The notes below the pieces were generated by a model. The model saw only the letters and a program-made list of their open reading frames with translations. It was not told the origin of the DNA and did no database searches. A program made the translations under genes and the position numbers. Source: Chryseobacterium sp. ISL-80 (GTDB lineage: Bacteria > Bacillota > Bacilli > Bacillales > Cytobacillaceae). From it: a DNA stretch of 64,000 nucleotides. This document shows, piece after piece, positions 49,898 to 58,720 of this stretch (position 1 is the stretch's first letter; every line of letters starts with the position of its first letter). Where the stretch lies: assembly GCA_018613055.1 (NCBI GenBank), contig JAGGQZ010000020.1:186001-250000 (forward strand), written 5' to 3'.

Positions 49898-50299
49898 TTA
49901 CCTTGCCCATTTAGTAATGGTGATTTTCGTACCGGCCCCTGGCATGGAATCAATATCAAAACTATCCATTAACCTTCTAACTCCCGGTAGGCCTGCACCA
50001 AGTCCGCCTGACGTCGAAAAACCATCCTGCAGAACCATCCTGATGTCGTTTATTCCTGGTCCATTATCAGCAGCAGATATTTGGATTCCTTTTCGGCCAT
50101 TTTCATTCAAGACCTGAATCGTAATCTCGCCGCTGCCTGCATAAAGGTATATATTTCTGGCAAGCTCGGAAATCGCAGTCGTGATCCTTGCCTGATCCAC
50201 CCCTCCAAATTGAAGCTCTTTTGAAACTTCTCTCCCTTTTTGTCGGGCAAGCACTATATCAAATTCATTATTTATATTTATTACAATCGATTCTGTCAT
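49898..50299 (-). CDS. rsbT: RsbT switch protein/serine kinase
   Basis: A 133-aa GHKL-type kinase, the same length as B. subtilis RsbT. Motifs: AISELARNIYLYAG (N-box), ISAADNGPGI (G1) and the GLGAGLPGVRRLMD lid/G2. RsbT is held in the stressosome by RsbS/RsbR, phosphorylates them under stress, then leaves to activate RsbU. It begins 4 bp after rsbS; GAGG precedes ATG. No rsbU is next to it in this window, so the downstream target is elsewhere or differs. Confidence 0.94.
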   Translation of the reverse strand: MTESIVININNEFDIVLARQKGREVSKELQFGGVDQARITTAISELARNIYLYAGSGEITIQVLNENGRKGIQISAADNGPGINDIRMVLQDGFSTSGGLGAGLPGVRRLMDSFDIDSMPGAGTKITITKWAR

Positions 50300-50303
50300 A
50301 TGG

Positions 50304-50660
50304 CTAAACCTCTAACAAATGGCTTAATATCGAAATTCCTTGTTCAAGATCCAGAGCAGTATGGACATTTTCCATTGTTATGCCCAACTCGATCAGTGTA
50401 ATGGCAACCGCTGGCTGTATGCCCGTCAGGACCGCTTTTGTGCCCATCAAGCTTGTCATGACAATGACATCACCCAAAACTTTTGCAATGAATGAATCAA
50501 TCATATCGACAGAAGTCAGGTCGATCACAACACCTTTTGCTCCTGTGTCTTTTATTTTATTCAACAAGTCCTCCTGGAACGTAAGTACGGTCTGGTCATC
50601 CAATTCCACTTGTATAGAAACCAGCAGGTAATCTTTTAGCTTTAATATAGGAATCCTCAC
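50304..50660 (-). CDS. rsbS: RsbS stressosome scaffold protein
   Basis: A 118-aa single STAS-domain antagonist of RsbT. The phosphorylation site Ser56 in [12 protein letters not shown] matches Ser59 of B. subtilis RsbS. GTG at 50660 was chosen ([17 protein letters not shown]) because GGAGG is 8 bases upstream and the sequence then aligns with the known N-terminus; a TTG five codons earlier has no good site. It is followed by rsbT, with no rsbR immediately upstream. Confidence 0.93.
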   Translation of the reverse strand: MRIPILKLKDYLLVSIQVELDDQTVLTFQEDLLNKIKDTGAKGVVIDLTSVDMIDSFIAKVLGDVIVMTSLMGTKAVLTGIQPAVAITLIELGITMENVHTALDLEQGISILSHLLEV

Positions 50661-50815
50661 TTTATATGCCTCCAAATCATTAAACTCACTAGAAATCCAC
50701 TTTGCATTTGTAAAGAAGAATTTAATTGGATTATACGCTATGTAAGAAGTGCTTTACAAATTAAAAGCAGTATTTATATGATTAAATAGGCTTTAAGCAT
50801 TAAGAAAAAAATAAA

Positions 50816-50842
50816 TTAAAAAACCTCCTAAAAAGGAGGTTT
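50816..50842 (-). terminator. Terminator of lytE-like gene
   Basis: AACCTCC/GGAGGTT hairpin with T6 on the minus strand, 26 bp after the stop. Confidence 0.8.
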
Positions 50843-50867
50843 CAATCACTAAACAAACGGGTATAAG

Positions 50868-51878
50868 TTAAAAAGTAGTTTTTGCACCAAGATATCGAGG
50901 TTTCCAGTATGAGTTATTCATATCACTGATTTCGACTCCTCTGGAGGATCCTGCATGAATAAATTGGCCGTTTCCTAGATAGATACCAGCATGAGATGGA
51001 CCTGCTTTATAAGTTTCAAAGAATACTAGGTCTCCTGCACGTGGTGAAGAAACAGACTTGGTTGCATCCCAAATGGAGGCAACAGTTCTTGGGATAGAGA
51101 TACCTGCCTTATTATAAACATAGTTCAGGTAACCAGAACAGTCAAAACCAGATGGAGTGCTGCCAGCCCAAACATACGGAACTCCAATGTATTTTTTTGC
51201 TTCAGCAATCAATGAACTCACCTGTGAAGCTGAGCTATATGATGCTACTACAGGTGTAGATGCTGTTGAGACCTTTGTAGCAACTGGCGTTGAAGTTGCC
51301 ACTGATAATTTTAGTACCTGTCCAGGGAAAATAAGGTACGATTTAAGATTGTTGATAGAAATCAACTGCGAAAGCGATACATTATGGCGAGCAGCAATAG
51401 ATGATAAATTATCACCGCTGCGGACTGTGTATGTGCTTGATGTACTTGCAGGTGCAACAGAAGCTGGTGCAGCCGAAGATCCTGAAACCTTCAATTTTTG
51501 ACCAGGATAAATGACATCAGAAGTTAGTCCATTCAGGGATTTTAGTCCATTGATAGACATTCCGTATGATTTTGAAATTCCCCATAAAGTATCGCCCGAT
51601 TTCACGATATAGCCATCGACAGTTGTGCTTGTTGCAGCAGTGGTTGAGTGACTATGAGGAGCCAGGACTGAAAGTTTTTGATTTACATAGATTGTAGAAC
51701 CTGATAGGTTATTCCATTTTTGAATATCATTAATTGCAACATTATATGTGTTAGAAAGCTTCCATAAAGAATCACCAGATTGAACTGTGTGTAATTTTTC
51801 ATGTGCACTTGCAGATCCATTGAACGATGTAAATAAAAATCCGGCTGTTGCAGCCACCGTCAGAATTTGTTTTTTCAT
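50868..51878 (-). CDS. lytE: LytE-like peptidoglycan endopeptidase: three LysM domains plus NlpC/P60
   Basis: A 336-aa secreted cell-wall hydrolase; signal peptide to about residue 25 (SASA). Three LysM wall-binding repeats (about 29-72, 88-131 and 147-190), each with the GDxLWxI/SxIAxxxxxS pattern, then a Ser/Thr linker and an NlpC/P60 D,L-endopeptidase with Cys in GFDCSGYLNYVY and His in PSHAGIYLGNGQFIHAG. Domain count and length match B. subtilis LytE (334 aa), one of two redundant enzymes essential for elongation. ATG at 51878 follows GGGAG. The 420-bp leader region has one WalR-box-like site at 52070-52086. Confidence 0.92.
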   Translation of the reverse strand: MKKQILTVAATAGFLFTSFNGSASAHEKLHTVQSGDSLWKLSNTYNVAINDIQKWNNLSGSTIYVNQKLSVLAPHSHSTTAATSTTVDGYIVKSGDTLWGISKSYGMSINGLKSLNGLTSDVIYPGQKLKVSGSSAAPASVAPASTSSTYTVRSGDNLSSIAARHNVSLSQLISINNLKSYLIFPGQVLKLSVATSTPVATKVSTASTPVVASYSSASQVSSLIAEAKKYIGVPYVWAGSTPSGFDCSGYLNYVYNKAGISIPRTVASIWDATKSVSSPRAGDLVFFETYKAGPSHAGIYLGNGQFIHAGSSRGVEISDMNNSYWKPRYLGAKTTF

Positions 51879-52253
51879 GTTGAGCAACTCCCTTTGATTT
51901 CGATTACAAATTAATAGTAGAGTTTCCCAAACTAGTTTTGAATCTATAAATTTTGGTTTACAAGGAATTGTTTTCCTTTGGTAAATAATTCGTTTTCTTT
52001 CCAGAATACCTCCTAATCCTTTTAATTACAGGGATTTCAGCCTGTTTTTTCCACTGAAATTTCATCTTTTGTAATAAAATTGCAACATAAGCTTAACTTT
52101 GTTGTAATTTAATTACCCTATGTAACTATTCCTATTAAGATTGTATTACAAGGGAAGAAAGAACTAATAACATGTCAAAATGGTGAATTTTTCACATTAG
52201 CTCATAATCATTGTTAGGCAATTTATTATTGATCCGAGAATACCTGCGCAGCC
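51879..52253. other. Long AT-rich intergenic region upstream of lytE-like gene
   Basis: About 375 bp. TGTAAT-N5-TGCAAC at 52070-52086 is one mismatch from a WalR box, which controls lytE in B. subtilis, but it is about 190 bp from the start codon. No ORF with a ribosome site was found. Confidence 0.3.
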
Positions 52254-52288
52254 AAAAGCCCACTGTGGAATCACACAGTGGGCTTTTC
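52254..52288. terminator. Terminator of 142-aa gene
   Basis: AAAAGCCCACTGTG / CACAGTGGGCTTTT, a 14-bp perfect stem with TTCTTTT tail. Confidence 0.88.
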
Positions 52289-52300
52289 TTTTATTTCATG

Positions 52301-52729
52301 TTAGAGATTCCGTTTGATTAATTGTTCCGCCATCTGGTCAACCTGCTGGCTGTTTCCTTCTTGCTTTGCGGCTGAAGCAATTTGACTGATTAACTGACTG
52401 CTTTCCGGGTTTGTCGCAGCATGGTAACCAGAATTAGTGTTTGTTGTTTGGGAATCCGTCATGCCTGAAGTAATTTCTTTTGCGAATTCCGTTAATCCCG
52501 CTGAAACCGGCCGATTGAATGAATTTCCTGTGCTTGTATTCTGAAAAAGCTGCTTCATTCCATCTCCCATTCGATTCCTGAAAGCAAATGCAGCAGCTGC
52601 ACTTGCCACAACACCCATGATGGAAAACGTCATGGAGCGAGATTTCTTGCGTTTGTATCCGAACATCTTCATCAGATTTTGAGGTATATTCGATTTCATT
52701 AACGCAGACATCCATGCAGATCTATTCAT
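52301..52729 (-). CDS. Putative membrane-associated protein, unknown (142 aa)
   Basis: A basic N-terminus (SNIPQNLMKMFGYKRKKSR) is followed by one hydrophobic segment (residues about 33-50: MTFSIMGVVASAAAAFAF) and a Ser/Asn/Gln-rich C-terminal half. No family recognised; N-terminal basic plus single helix suggests a cytoplasmic tail and a loose external domain. ATG at 52729 follows AAGGGGTG. Its neighbour is the 2Duf/DUF1657 operon, so a spore role is possible. Confidence 0.65.
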   Translation of the reverse strand: MNRSAWMSALMKSNIPQNLMKMFGYKRKKSRSMTFSIMGVVASAAAAFAFRNRMGDGMKQLFQNTSTGNSFNRPVSAGLTEFAKEITSGMTDSQTTNTNSGYHAATNPESSQLISQIASAAKQEGNSQQVDQMAEQLIKRNL

Positions 52730-52833
52730 CGGCAGCACCCCTTTATGAATTAGAGGAGAAACATCCCCTCCACTCTTTAGTATTAGGTTCTAGTCATTCA
52801 ATATACCGGTAAAAGTTTTACAGTGACGTCCGT

Positions 52834-53694
52834 TTACTCATTAAGGAATGGCTTCAATTTCTGTATAGCCTGCTGCAGCTTATTAGCGTTTTTACTGTAC
52901 ATTTGTTTCACTCCAGAAGACTCTGTCCCGAGAGCAAATAATTCTAAATCTGCCTGGCATTTATTCATCATCGCGAGCAATAGTTTCCTCGGCTGCGGAG
53001 CTGGAATCTCAAACTGATCATCATAAGTATCAATGGTGAGCTTTCCGAATGAATCCACCTGTCCCAAAAATACATTATCAACCGTTACACCTAAGTTTGC
53101 TAATTCTATATCCAGCCACCCTCTGTTCTTGCCTGCAGAAGCTAATGAATCGTTCAGTATATTTCCATCCATGATTACGGTATACGGTTCTTTCTCTGGA
53201 GCCACTGTCAGATTCAAATCTTTCGCCGTAAGAGGCTGCAGTTCTTTTTTTAACAAGACACTCAGGTCCCCTTTTGGTTCCAGAACTGCAAATTCGACAT
53301 CTGCTGTTTTAAAAACATTTTTCTGGCGCAATAAAGAGTTCAATTCATCGATGGTATATTTTTCTTTCTTAAGATTTTCTTCAAGGACTTTCCCATCTTT
53401 AATTAACACTGTTGCTTTTCCTTCAAATACATCCCTGAACTTTTTGCTCTTAACGCCAATGACGTCATGAAAATATGTAAACGCACCAAATATCATAATC
53501 GCTAATACACCATGGAAGAAATTCCCGTCAAGTCCCATGATGACTTCCGCGGCAATACTACCTATTGTAATTCCTGAAATATATTCGAAGAATGACAACT
53601 CGGAAAGCTGTTTTTTCCCGCCTATCTTGGTAATTGCGTACAAGGTGATTGCAAACAATATGGATGAGACAAGAATATGTGTAATATCATTCAT
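52834..53694 (-). CDS. DUF421 plus DUF1657 fusion, 2Duf-like spore membrane protein
   Basis: A 286-aa protein. N-terminal DUF421 (YetF-like) with three helices (residues about 3-20, 36-50 and 58-75) and a soluble part with VFEGKATVLIKDG and ELNSLLRQKNVF, then a C-terminal DUF1657 domain (about 238-283: MMNKCQADLELFALGTESSG). The combination is that of 2Duf, which raises wet-heat resistance of spores carrying the spoVA2mob operon. It is preceded by two stand-alone DUF1657 genes, as in that operon, but no spoVAC/AD/AE genes are present here. Confidence 0.88.
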   Translation of the reverse strand: MNDITHILVSSILFAITLYAITKIGGKKQLSELSFFEYISGITIGSIAAEVIMGLDGNFFHGVLAIMIFGAFTYFHDVIGVKSKKFRDVFEGKATVLIKDGKVLEENLKKEKYTIDELNSLLRQKNVFKTADVEFAVLEPKGDLSVLLKKELQPLTAKDLNLTVAPEKEPYTVIMDGNILNDSLASAGKNRGWLDIELANLGVTVDNVFLGQVDSFGKLTIDTYDDQFEIPAPQPRKLLLAMMNKCQADLELFALGTESSGVKQMYSKNANKLQQAIQKLKPFLNE

Positions 53695-53705
53695 TGCTTC
53701 ACCTT

Positions 53706-53909
53706 CTAGTTTTTATATTGGGGTTCTTCTATCTCTACCTGGATTTTCCGTTTTTCTAAATCTGTCTTGATTTCCGTGATGACAAGCATGGTTTCATGGA
53801 AAACCCTGCTTGCTTCCGGAATCGTTGAGTTTAAGGCCATTGCAGACAGTTGCGCTTCTATCCCTTTTATCGTCGATAAAACTTGATTCACATTCGAACC
53901 TACTGTCAT
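53706..53909 (-). CDS. DUF1657 small protein (first of pair by position to 2Duf)
   Basis: A 67-aa helical protein starting TVGSNVNQVLSTIKGIEAQL and ending EEPQYKN, the DUF1657 frame seen in spoVA-type operons. GAGGTG precedes ATG. It lies 11 bp ahead of the 2Duf-like gene. It is more diverged than the neighbouring copy. Thought to be a spore-specific helper of unknown role. Confidence 0.85.
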   Translation of the reverse strand: MTVGSNVNQVLSTIKGIEAQLSAMALNSTIPEASRVFHETMLVITEIKTDLEKRKIQVEIEEPQYKN

Positions 53910-53961
53910 TTATCATCACCTCTTTGATGCAGAAGAGGGCGGGTTGCCCTGCCCTCCCTGA

Positions 53962-54165
53962 TTACTGCTTATATTGTGGTTCCTCTTGTTCAATTTCCTG
54001 CAGGCGAGGCTGAAGGCTGTCAATTACTGCTTGTGTCTGTTGTGCTGCAGTTTGATAAATCTGTTTTGCCTGCTGATTTTCTGTACCGAGTGCAAAAGTC
54101 TCCAAACTAGCCTGGGCACTTTTCAAACCTGCCATTGTTTGTTTAACCTGAGCTCCAACTGTCAT
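53962..54165 (-). CDS. DUF1657 small protein (upstream copy)
   Basis: A 67-aa protein, TVGAQVKQTMAGLKSAQASL ... EEPQYKQ, a near-consensus DUF1657. ATG at 54165 was chosen over a longer frame. It starts the DUF1657-DUF1657-2Duf unit. A GAGGGC/GCCCTC hairpin (53935-53956) between the two DUF1657 genes may partly terminate transcription and set expression ratios. Confidence 0.86.
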   Translation of the reverse strand: MTVGAQVKQTMAGLKSAQASLETFALGTENQQAKQIYQTAAQQTQAVIDSLQPRLQEIEQEEPQYKQ

Positions 54166-54325
54166 CCTATCCCCTGCTTTCTGAAATAATATTGGTACTG
54201 TTTTAGTATTGCTACTATGGATTGAATTATTCTCTGCTATATTCTTTTTCATTGATCCCTGCTTCAGACTATTTTATGCAAAAAAAAATAGCCATTTCGG
54301 CTGATATAACAATATTTCTCCATGA

Positions 54326-54787
54326 CTATTCCTCATTCACTTGTATCCTCGTATTGTAAAGTGCGTAGCCAACTTCCCATTTGGCCCGGATTTCCATTGC
54401 ATAATCACCCGAAGAAACTTTCAATTGAGCAAGATCCAATGGTAATCCATCCAGGCTTTTATATGCGAGTCCTCCTGTTTCCATATCCCATAAATAGCAT
54501 GTCACAGAAACGGGTGAATGCTCAAACTGCATGTTAATGCTGTCATTACGACCGACCTTAATCGGAGGAGTTTCTCTTACAAATAATGCAGGATCGGTAT
54601 TGGCATCTGCCGCTGCTGCCCTCCCCCATTTTCTCAATGAATAGGTTGCAGCTTTGACCTCCACCGTTTGTTTGTCTACAATCATTTCTAAATCAGGAGG
54701 AGTTGGTCTATAGCTTTTATATGTATTCCAGCCAACGATTACGGCTAACAATAATAAAGCTGAGATTCCCAATAGAATTGTTTTCAC
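54326..54787 (-). CDS. Membrane-anchored extracytoplasmic protein, unknown (153 aa)
   Basis: One N-terminal helix (residues about 2-20: TILLGISALLLLAVIVGW) followed by a mainly beta-strand external domain (PPDLEMIVDKQTVEVKAATY ... SVTCYLWDMETGGLAYKSL). No lipobox or catalytic motif. GTG at 54787 with GGGGGAG upstream is the likely start; a TTG six codons earlier is possible. Single gene ahead of the divergent radical SAM gene. Confidence 0.68.
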   Translation of the reverse strand: MKTILLGISALLLLAVIVGWNTYKSYRPTPPDLEMIVDKQTVEVKAATYSLRKWGRAAAADANTDPALFVRETPPIKVGRNDSINMQFEHSPVSVTCYLWDMETGGLAYKSLDGLPLDLAQLKVSSGDYAMEIRAKWEVGYALYNTRIQVNEE

Positions 54788-55016
54788 CAAACTCCCCCAT
54801 TTCAAAAAGTTATGAATCTTTACCTCTAATTAATTAGACGGCTATGCGGAGAAGTAAGTTTCAAATTTTCAGTTTTTTTCGAAACTAATATTGAGGGGCT
54901 TCAATGGTTCATTTTTCGCATAAACCTTTTGTCGTTATTATGTAACATTCCTTACATGAAAATTTTCCCGCCTACTTTATAATATATGAATAAATGATGA
55001 AAAGTAGGTGATTAAA

Positions 55017-56186
55017 GTGCCTGAAACAGGACATAACCTTTCCACTGGCAGCCATCCAGCTGCAATTGATTTTAACATAAACCCTTATATTGTTATTTGG
55101 GAAGTGACCAGGGCCTGCCAGTTAAAATGTATCCACTGCCGGGCTGATGCACAAAACAGGCCTGACCCAATGGAATTAAGCCCTGAGGAAGGACTGAGGC
55201 TAATCGATCAAATCCATGAAATGGGCAACCCCATGCTTGTGTTTACAGGTGGAGACTGTATGATGCGAGAAGATCTTTTTGAGCTTGCTGAATATGCGGT
55301 GAAGAAAGGCATGCGTGTGTCGATGACACCAAGCGCTACAGATAATGTAACAAAAGATAAAATGCTTAGAGCTAAGGAAGTTGGATTATCCAGATGGGCT
55401 TTCAGCCTGGACGGACCTATTCCGGAAGTACATGATCATTTTCGAGGAACTCCTGGTTCATTCAATCTGACAATCGAAAAAGTTAAATACCTAAATGAAT
55501 TAAAAATGCCATTGCAGCTTAACACAGTCATCTCACGGTATAATTATGAGTACCTTGAACAAATGGCTGAACTGATGAAAGAACTCAAAGTTGTGATGTG
55601 GTACATATTTCTTTTGGTCCCTACCGGCCGAGGCCAGCTGGATGCCTGTCTGACACCTGCAGAACATGAAAAAGTGTTCCGCTGGCTGTATGAATTAAGC
55701 AAGACTGCTCCATATGATATTAAAACGACGGCAGCTCAGCATTACCGCCGTGTGGTTTTCCAACAAAAAGCCAGGGAACATAGCGTGAACAAGGATGTAA
55801 TCCGGTATGAAGACACATTAACGAAAGATATGGCTTCAGTCATCGATGGCCTGAAACGTGCCCCAAAAGGTGTCAATGATGGCAATGGATTTGTTTTCAT
55901 CTCTCACACAGGAGATGTAATGCCATCCGGATTGCTTCCTTTAGTTGGCGGAAATGTGCGTGAAAAGCCGTTGGCGGACATTTACCGCAACTCTCCAATC
56001 TTTAAGGACCTGCGTAATCCCGATCAATACAAAGGAAAATGCGGTGTTTGCGAATTCCGCTATGTCTGCGGAGGGTCCCGTTCAAGAACCTATGCAATCA
56101 CAGGCGACTACATGGGCAGCGAGCCATTCTGTGTCTATATCCCGGAGGCAATGCGCAAAACAAAATCGCCGATATCATGCCGATAG
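55017..56186 (+). CDS. Radical SAM/SPASM protein (TIGR04053-like, NirJ/AhbD-related)
   Basis: A 389-aa radical SAM enzyme. Cys34-x3-Cys38-x2-Cys41 (TRACQLKCIHCRAD) binds the [4Fe-4S] cluster that cleaves SAM; GGDCMMREDL and SRWAFSLDGP follow. A C-terminal SPASM region has Cys in KCGVCEFRYVCGGSR and EPFC for additional clusters. The family resembles heme d1/alternative heme enzymes NirJ/AhbD; the substrate in Bacilli is not settled. GTG at 55017 was chosen because TAGGTGA lies 5 bases upstream. Single gene. Confidence 0.88.
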   Translation: MPETGHNLSTGSHPAAIDFNINPYIVIWEVTRACQLKCIHCRADAQNRPDPMELSPEEGLRLIDQIHEMGNPMLVFTGGDCMMREDLFELAEYAVKKGMRVSMTPSATDNVTKDKMLRAKEVGLSRWAFSLDGPIPEVHDHFRGTPGSFNLTIEKVKYLNELKMPLQLNTVISRYNYEYLEQMAELMKELKVVMWYIFLLVPTGRGQLDACLTPAEHEKVFRWLYELSKTAPYDIKTTAAQHYRRVVFQQKAREHSVNKDVIRYEDTLTKDMASVIDGLKRAPKGVNDGNGFVFISHTGDVMPSGLLPLVGGNVREKPLADIYRNSPIFKDLRNPDQYKGKCGVCEFRYVCGGSRSRTYAITGDYMGSEPFCVYIPEAMRKTKSPISCR

Positions 56187-56356
56187 CCCCTGTTCAAGGA
56201 GCTTTCTTTATTTAGTGTTCGGTTCTAATTCAAATCTAGAATCCTTCTTTGGACAATATTGAACCTTTTATGACATCACCTTTTACTGTGACATAAAGCA
56301 CGGAAAACAATACCATCCAAGTTTTACAATAAAGTTAACGAAAGGATGGTGCAAAT

Positions 56357-56653
56357 ATGACAATCAAGATTGATCAAGAAGCATTTAAATGGTTTGAAAG
56401 AGAATTCGACACACCAAAACCGTTTCACATCCGCCTTTATCCTCAATATGCCGGGTTTGGCGACAAGAATAAAGGCTACAGCCTGGCATTTTCGCTAGAA
56501 GCTCCAGCCATTGCCGCAGAACAGCAGGAAATTGACGGAATTACATTTTATGTAGAGTCCAATGACACCTGGTTCTTTAATCAGACAGATGTAGAAATAA
56601 AGTACAGCGATACTGCCGGTGAAATATTTACAAAATACCTTGAGCATCATTAA
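56357..56653 (+). CDS. HesB/IscA-like protein (YneR type)
   Basis: A 98-aa protein of the HesB-like fold: MTIKIDQEAFKWFEREFDTP start and GITFYVESNDTWFF near the end. The three Cys of IscA-type scaffold proteins are absent, as in Bacillus YneR, so it is not an Fe-S assembly scaffold of the standard sort. Start ATG follows AAAGGATG. Function unknown. Confidence 0.85.
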   Translation: MTIKIDQEAFKWFEREFDTPKPFHIRLYPQYAGFGDKNKGYSLAFSLEAPAIAAEQQEIDGITFYVESNDTWFFNQTDVEIKYSDTAGEIFTKYLEHH

Positions 56654-56726
56654 ACACACTCTATAAATAGCAGCAATCCTTGCATAAAGAATGAAGTTGA
56701 GCTCCCGGCAGGGCCAGGAGCTCTTA

Positions 56727-58424
56727 TTACATTTCTTTTGGAGCCTTGATTCCTAAAAGTCTAAGGCCTTCTTCAAGAACAACGCTGACTGCACTCACCA
56801 AAGCCAGGCGTGCATCTTTTTCCTCATTTTCTTGCAGAATCCGTACTTCTCCATAATATTTATTGAAAGCCTGGGCGAGATTCAGCACATATTTTGCGAT
56901 TTGCGATGGATCATTTTTGTCGAAAGCTCTTATAACCGTTTCAGGAAAAGCCATAAGTTCGGTGACAACGGGCCATTCAGCATTACCTTCAAGCTTGATT
57001 TCCACATCGGTTACTGAGCTTGCTGCCTTTCTTAATATGGTTTTGGCCCTGGCATTTGTATATTGCACATATGGACCTGTTTCTCCTTCTACCTTCAACA
57101 TTTCCTCCAGGGAAAAATCAATATCATTCATTCTAAAATTCTTCAGGTCGTGAAAAATGATTGCTCCTGTACCCACCAGATCAGCTGTTTCTTCCTTATC
57201 TTCGAGTAGTGGATTTTTTTCCTCGATATTCTTTTTTGCCAGCTCAATCGAATTTCTAAGGACATCCTCCAGTAAAACAACTTTCCCTTTGCGCGTCGAC
57301 ATTTTTTTGCCATCTTTCAGCATCATTCCAAAAGGGACATGGATGATCCTATCCGCCCACTCAAAATCCATTTTTGCGAGCACAGCTTTTAGCTGTTTAA
57401 AATGAAGACTTTGCTCATTTCCCACAACGTATAAAGATGTGACAAATGTATGCTGATCATATCGATACTTGGCCGCGGCCAAATCCCGGGTCGCATACAA
57501 TGTAGCGCCATCTGACTTCTTAATCAGGCATGGAGGCAGGGCAGCATCTTCCAATTGAACGACCATAGCCCCGTCCGATTCCACAAGCAGTTCTTTTTCG
57601 GCTAAAAGTTCTACGATGGGCTCCATTTTATCATTATAAAATGCTTCCCCAGCGTATGAATCAAACTCAATACCCAGCAGATCATAAATCTTTTTGAACT
57701 CTTTCAATGATTCTTCCTTGAACCATTTCCATAGTTCGAGAGCCTCTACATCCCCATTTTCAAGGCGCCTGAACCAATTTCGGCCTTCTTGTTCGAGTTC
57801 AGGGTTGATTTCTGCGGCTTCATGAAACTTAATGTAAAGGGCAAGAAGCTCCTTTATCGGACTCTCTTTCACTTTCTGTTCACTGCCCCATAGCTTATAG
57901 GCAGTAATCAGTTTGCCAAATTGTGTCCCCCAGTCTCCCAGATGGTTTATTTTAATCGTCCTGAAGCCACACTTTTCATAAATTAACGAAAGGGAATTTC
58001 CTATAACGGTTGAACGCAAATGCCCCATGGAAAAGGGTTTGGCAATATTAGGAGAGGAAAAATCAATAGTCACGATCTGTTGACGTCCACAATTACGGTC
58101 TCCGTAATGGTTTTTCTTTTCTGTAATTTCATGGAGGATTTCAGCAGCTGCTTTTGATTTATTCAAAAAAGCATTCACATATCCGCCAACTGCTTCAAAA
58201 CGGTCAAAGTCAGATTCATTTCTGGACTGCAACTTATGGCTGATGTCCTTGGCAATCTCTACAGGAGACTTTCTCAGGATTTTTGCCATCTGGAAGCAAG
58301 GAAAGGCCAAATCTCCTTGTTGAAGGAATTTCGGTTTTTCGATCAAACGTTCAATATCGTTCAAAGAAAGTATTCCATTGAATTCTTGGGCGAGTAATTC
58401 AGAATATTTTTTGCCGTATTTCAT
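56727..58424 (-). CDS. argS: Arginyl-tRNA synthetase
   Basis: A 565-aa class I synthetase that charges tRNA-Arg. N-terminal Add1 domain, HIGH-type motif in SSPNIAKPFSMGHLRS, KMSKS-type loop DGKKMSTRKG and a C-terminal DALR anticodon domain (PYVQYTNARAKTILRKA). Length is right. The gene is preceded by a T-box leader, so it is induced when tRNA-Arg is uncharged. The leader supports a regulated, possibly second, argS in this genome; the other copy would be outside the window. ATG follows AAAGGTGG. Confidence 0.95.
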   Translation of the reverse strand: MKYGKKYSELLAQEFNGILSLNDIERLIEKPKFLQQGDLAFPCFQMAKILRKSPVEIAKDISHKLQSRNESDFDRFEAVGGYVNAFLNKSKAAAEILHEITEKKNHYGDRNCGRQQIVTIDFSSPNIAKPFSMGHLRSTVIGNSLSLIYEKCGFRTIKINHLGDWGTQFGKLITAYKLWGSEQKVKESPIKELLALYIKFHEAAEINPELEQEGRNWFRRLENGDVEALELWKWFKEESLKEFKKIYDLLGIEFDSYAGEAFYNDKMEPIVELLAEKELLVESDGAMVVQLEDAALPPCLIKKSDGATLYATRDLAAAKYRYDQHTFVTSLYVVGNEQSLHFKQLKAVLAKMDFEWADRIIHVPFGMMLKDGKKMSTRKGKVVLLEDVLRNSIELAKKNIEEKNPLLEDKEETADLVGTGAIIFHDLKNFRMNDIDFSLEEMLKVEGETGPYVQYTNARAKTILRKAASSVTDVEIKLEGNAEWPVVTELMAFPETVIRAFDKNDPSQIAKYVLNLAQAFNKYYGEVRILQENEEKDARLALVSAVSVVLEEGLRLLGIKAPKEM

Positions 58425-58448
58425 AGTAGACCCACCTTTTTAAAAAAT

Positions 58449-58680
58449 AAAAAAACTCCCGCCTCTAAAAAGAGACGAGAGCTTAATCCCGCGGTACCAC
58501 TCTAATTGTTCCTGAAAAAGAACCTGCTTTCATTGATAACGGAGTTCGTTCCGGCCAACCCTACTGGTTTTCAGGGAGGCATCTCAAAAGTGCGCTTCAT
58601 TACCCTGTTGCACCAGGCTTTCACCGACCCTGGCTCGCTAATGCAAAGAAGGATAACTACTCTCTTTCTCATCGATTAGA
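58449..58680 (-). ncRNA. T-box riboswitch (arginine, CGC specifier)
   Basis: The minus-strand leader of argS has the T-box sequence AGAGTGGTACCGCGG (58489-58503), the antiterminator region and a terminator hairpin AGCTCTCGTCTCT/AGAGGCGGGAG with T7 (58449-58483). Stem I begins near 58680 with GAAAGAGAGTAG. The specifier loop TGAAGCGCAC places CGC, an arginine codon, at 58592-58594. Uncharged tRNA-Arg pairs with the specifier and T-box to stabilise the antiterminator. Confidence 0.93.
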
Positions 58681-58720
58681 TATTTTTACCATTATAAACA
58701 ACAACTTTAATCATTTGCAA

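Noticed and set aside
56698-56725. Terminator at the end of argS
   Set aside because: A GAGCTCC/GGAGCTC hairpin is present but no T run follows on either strand; not listed as a terminator.
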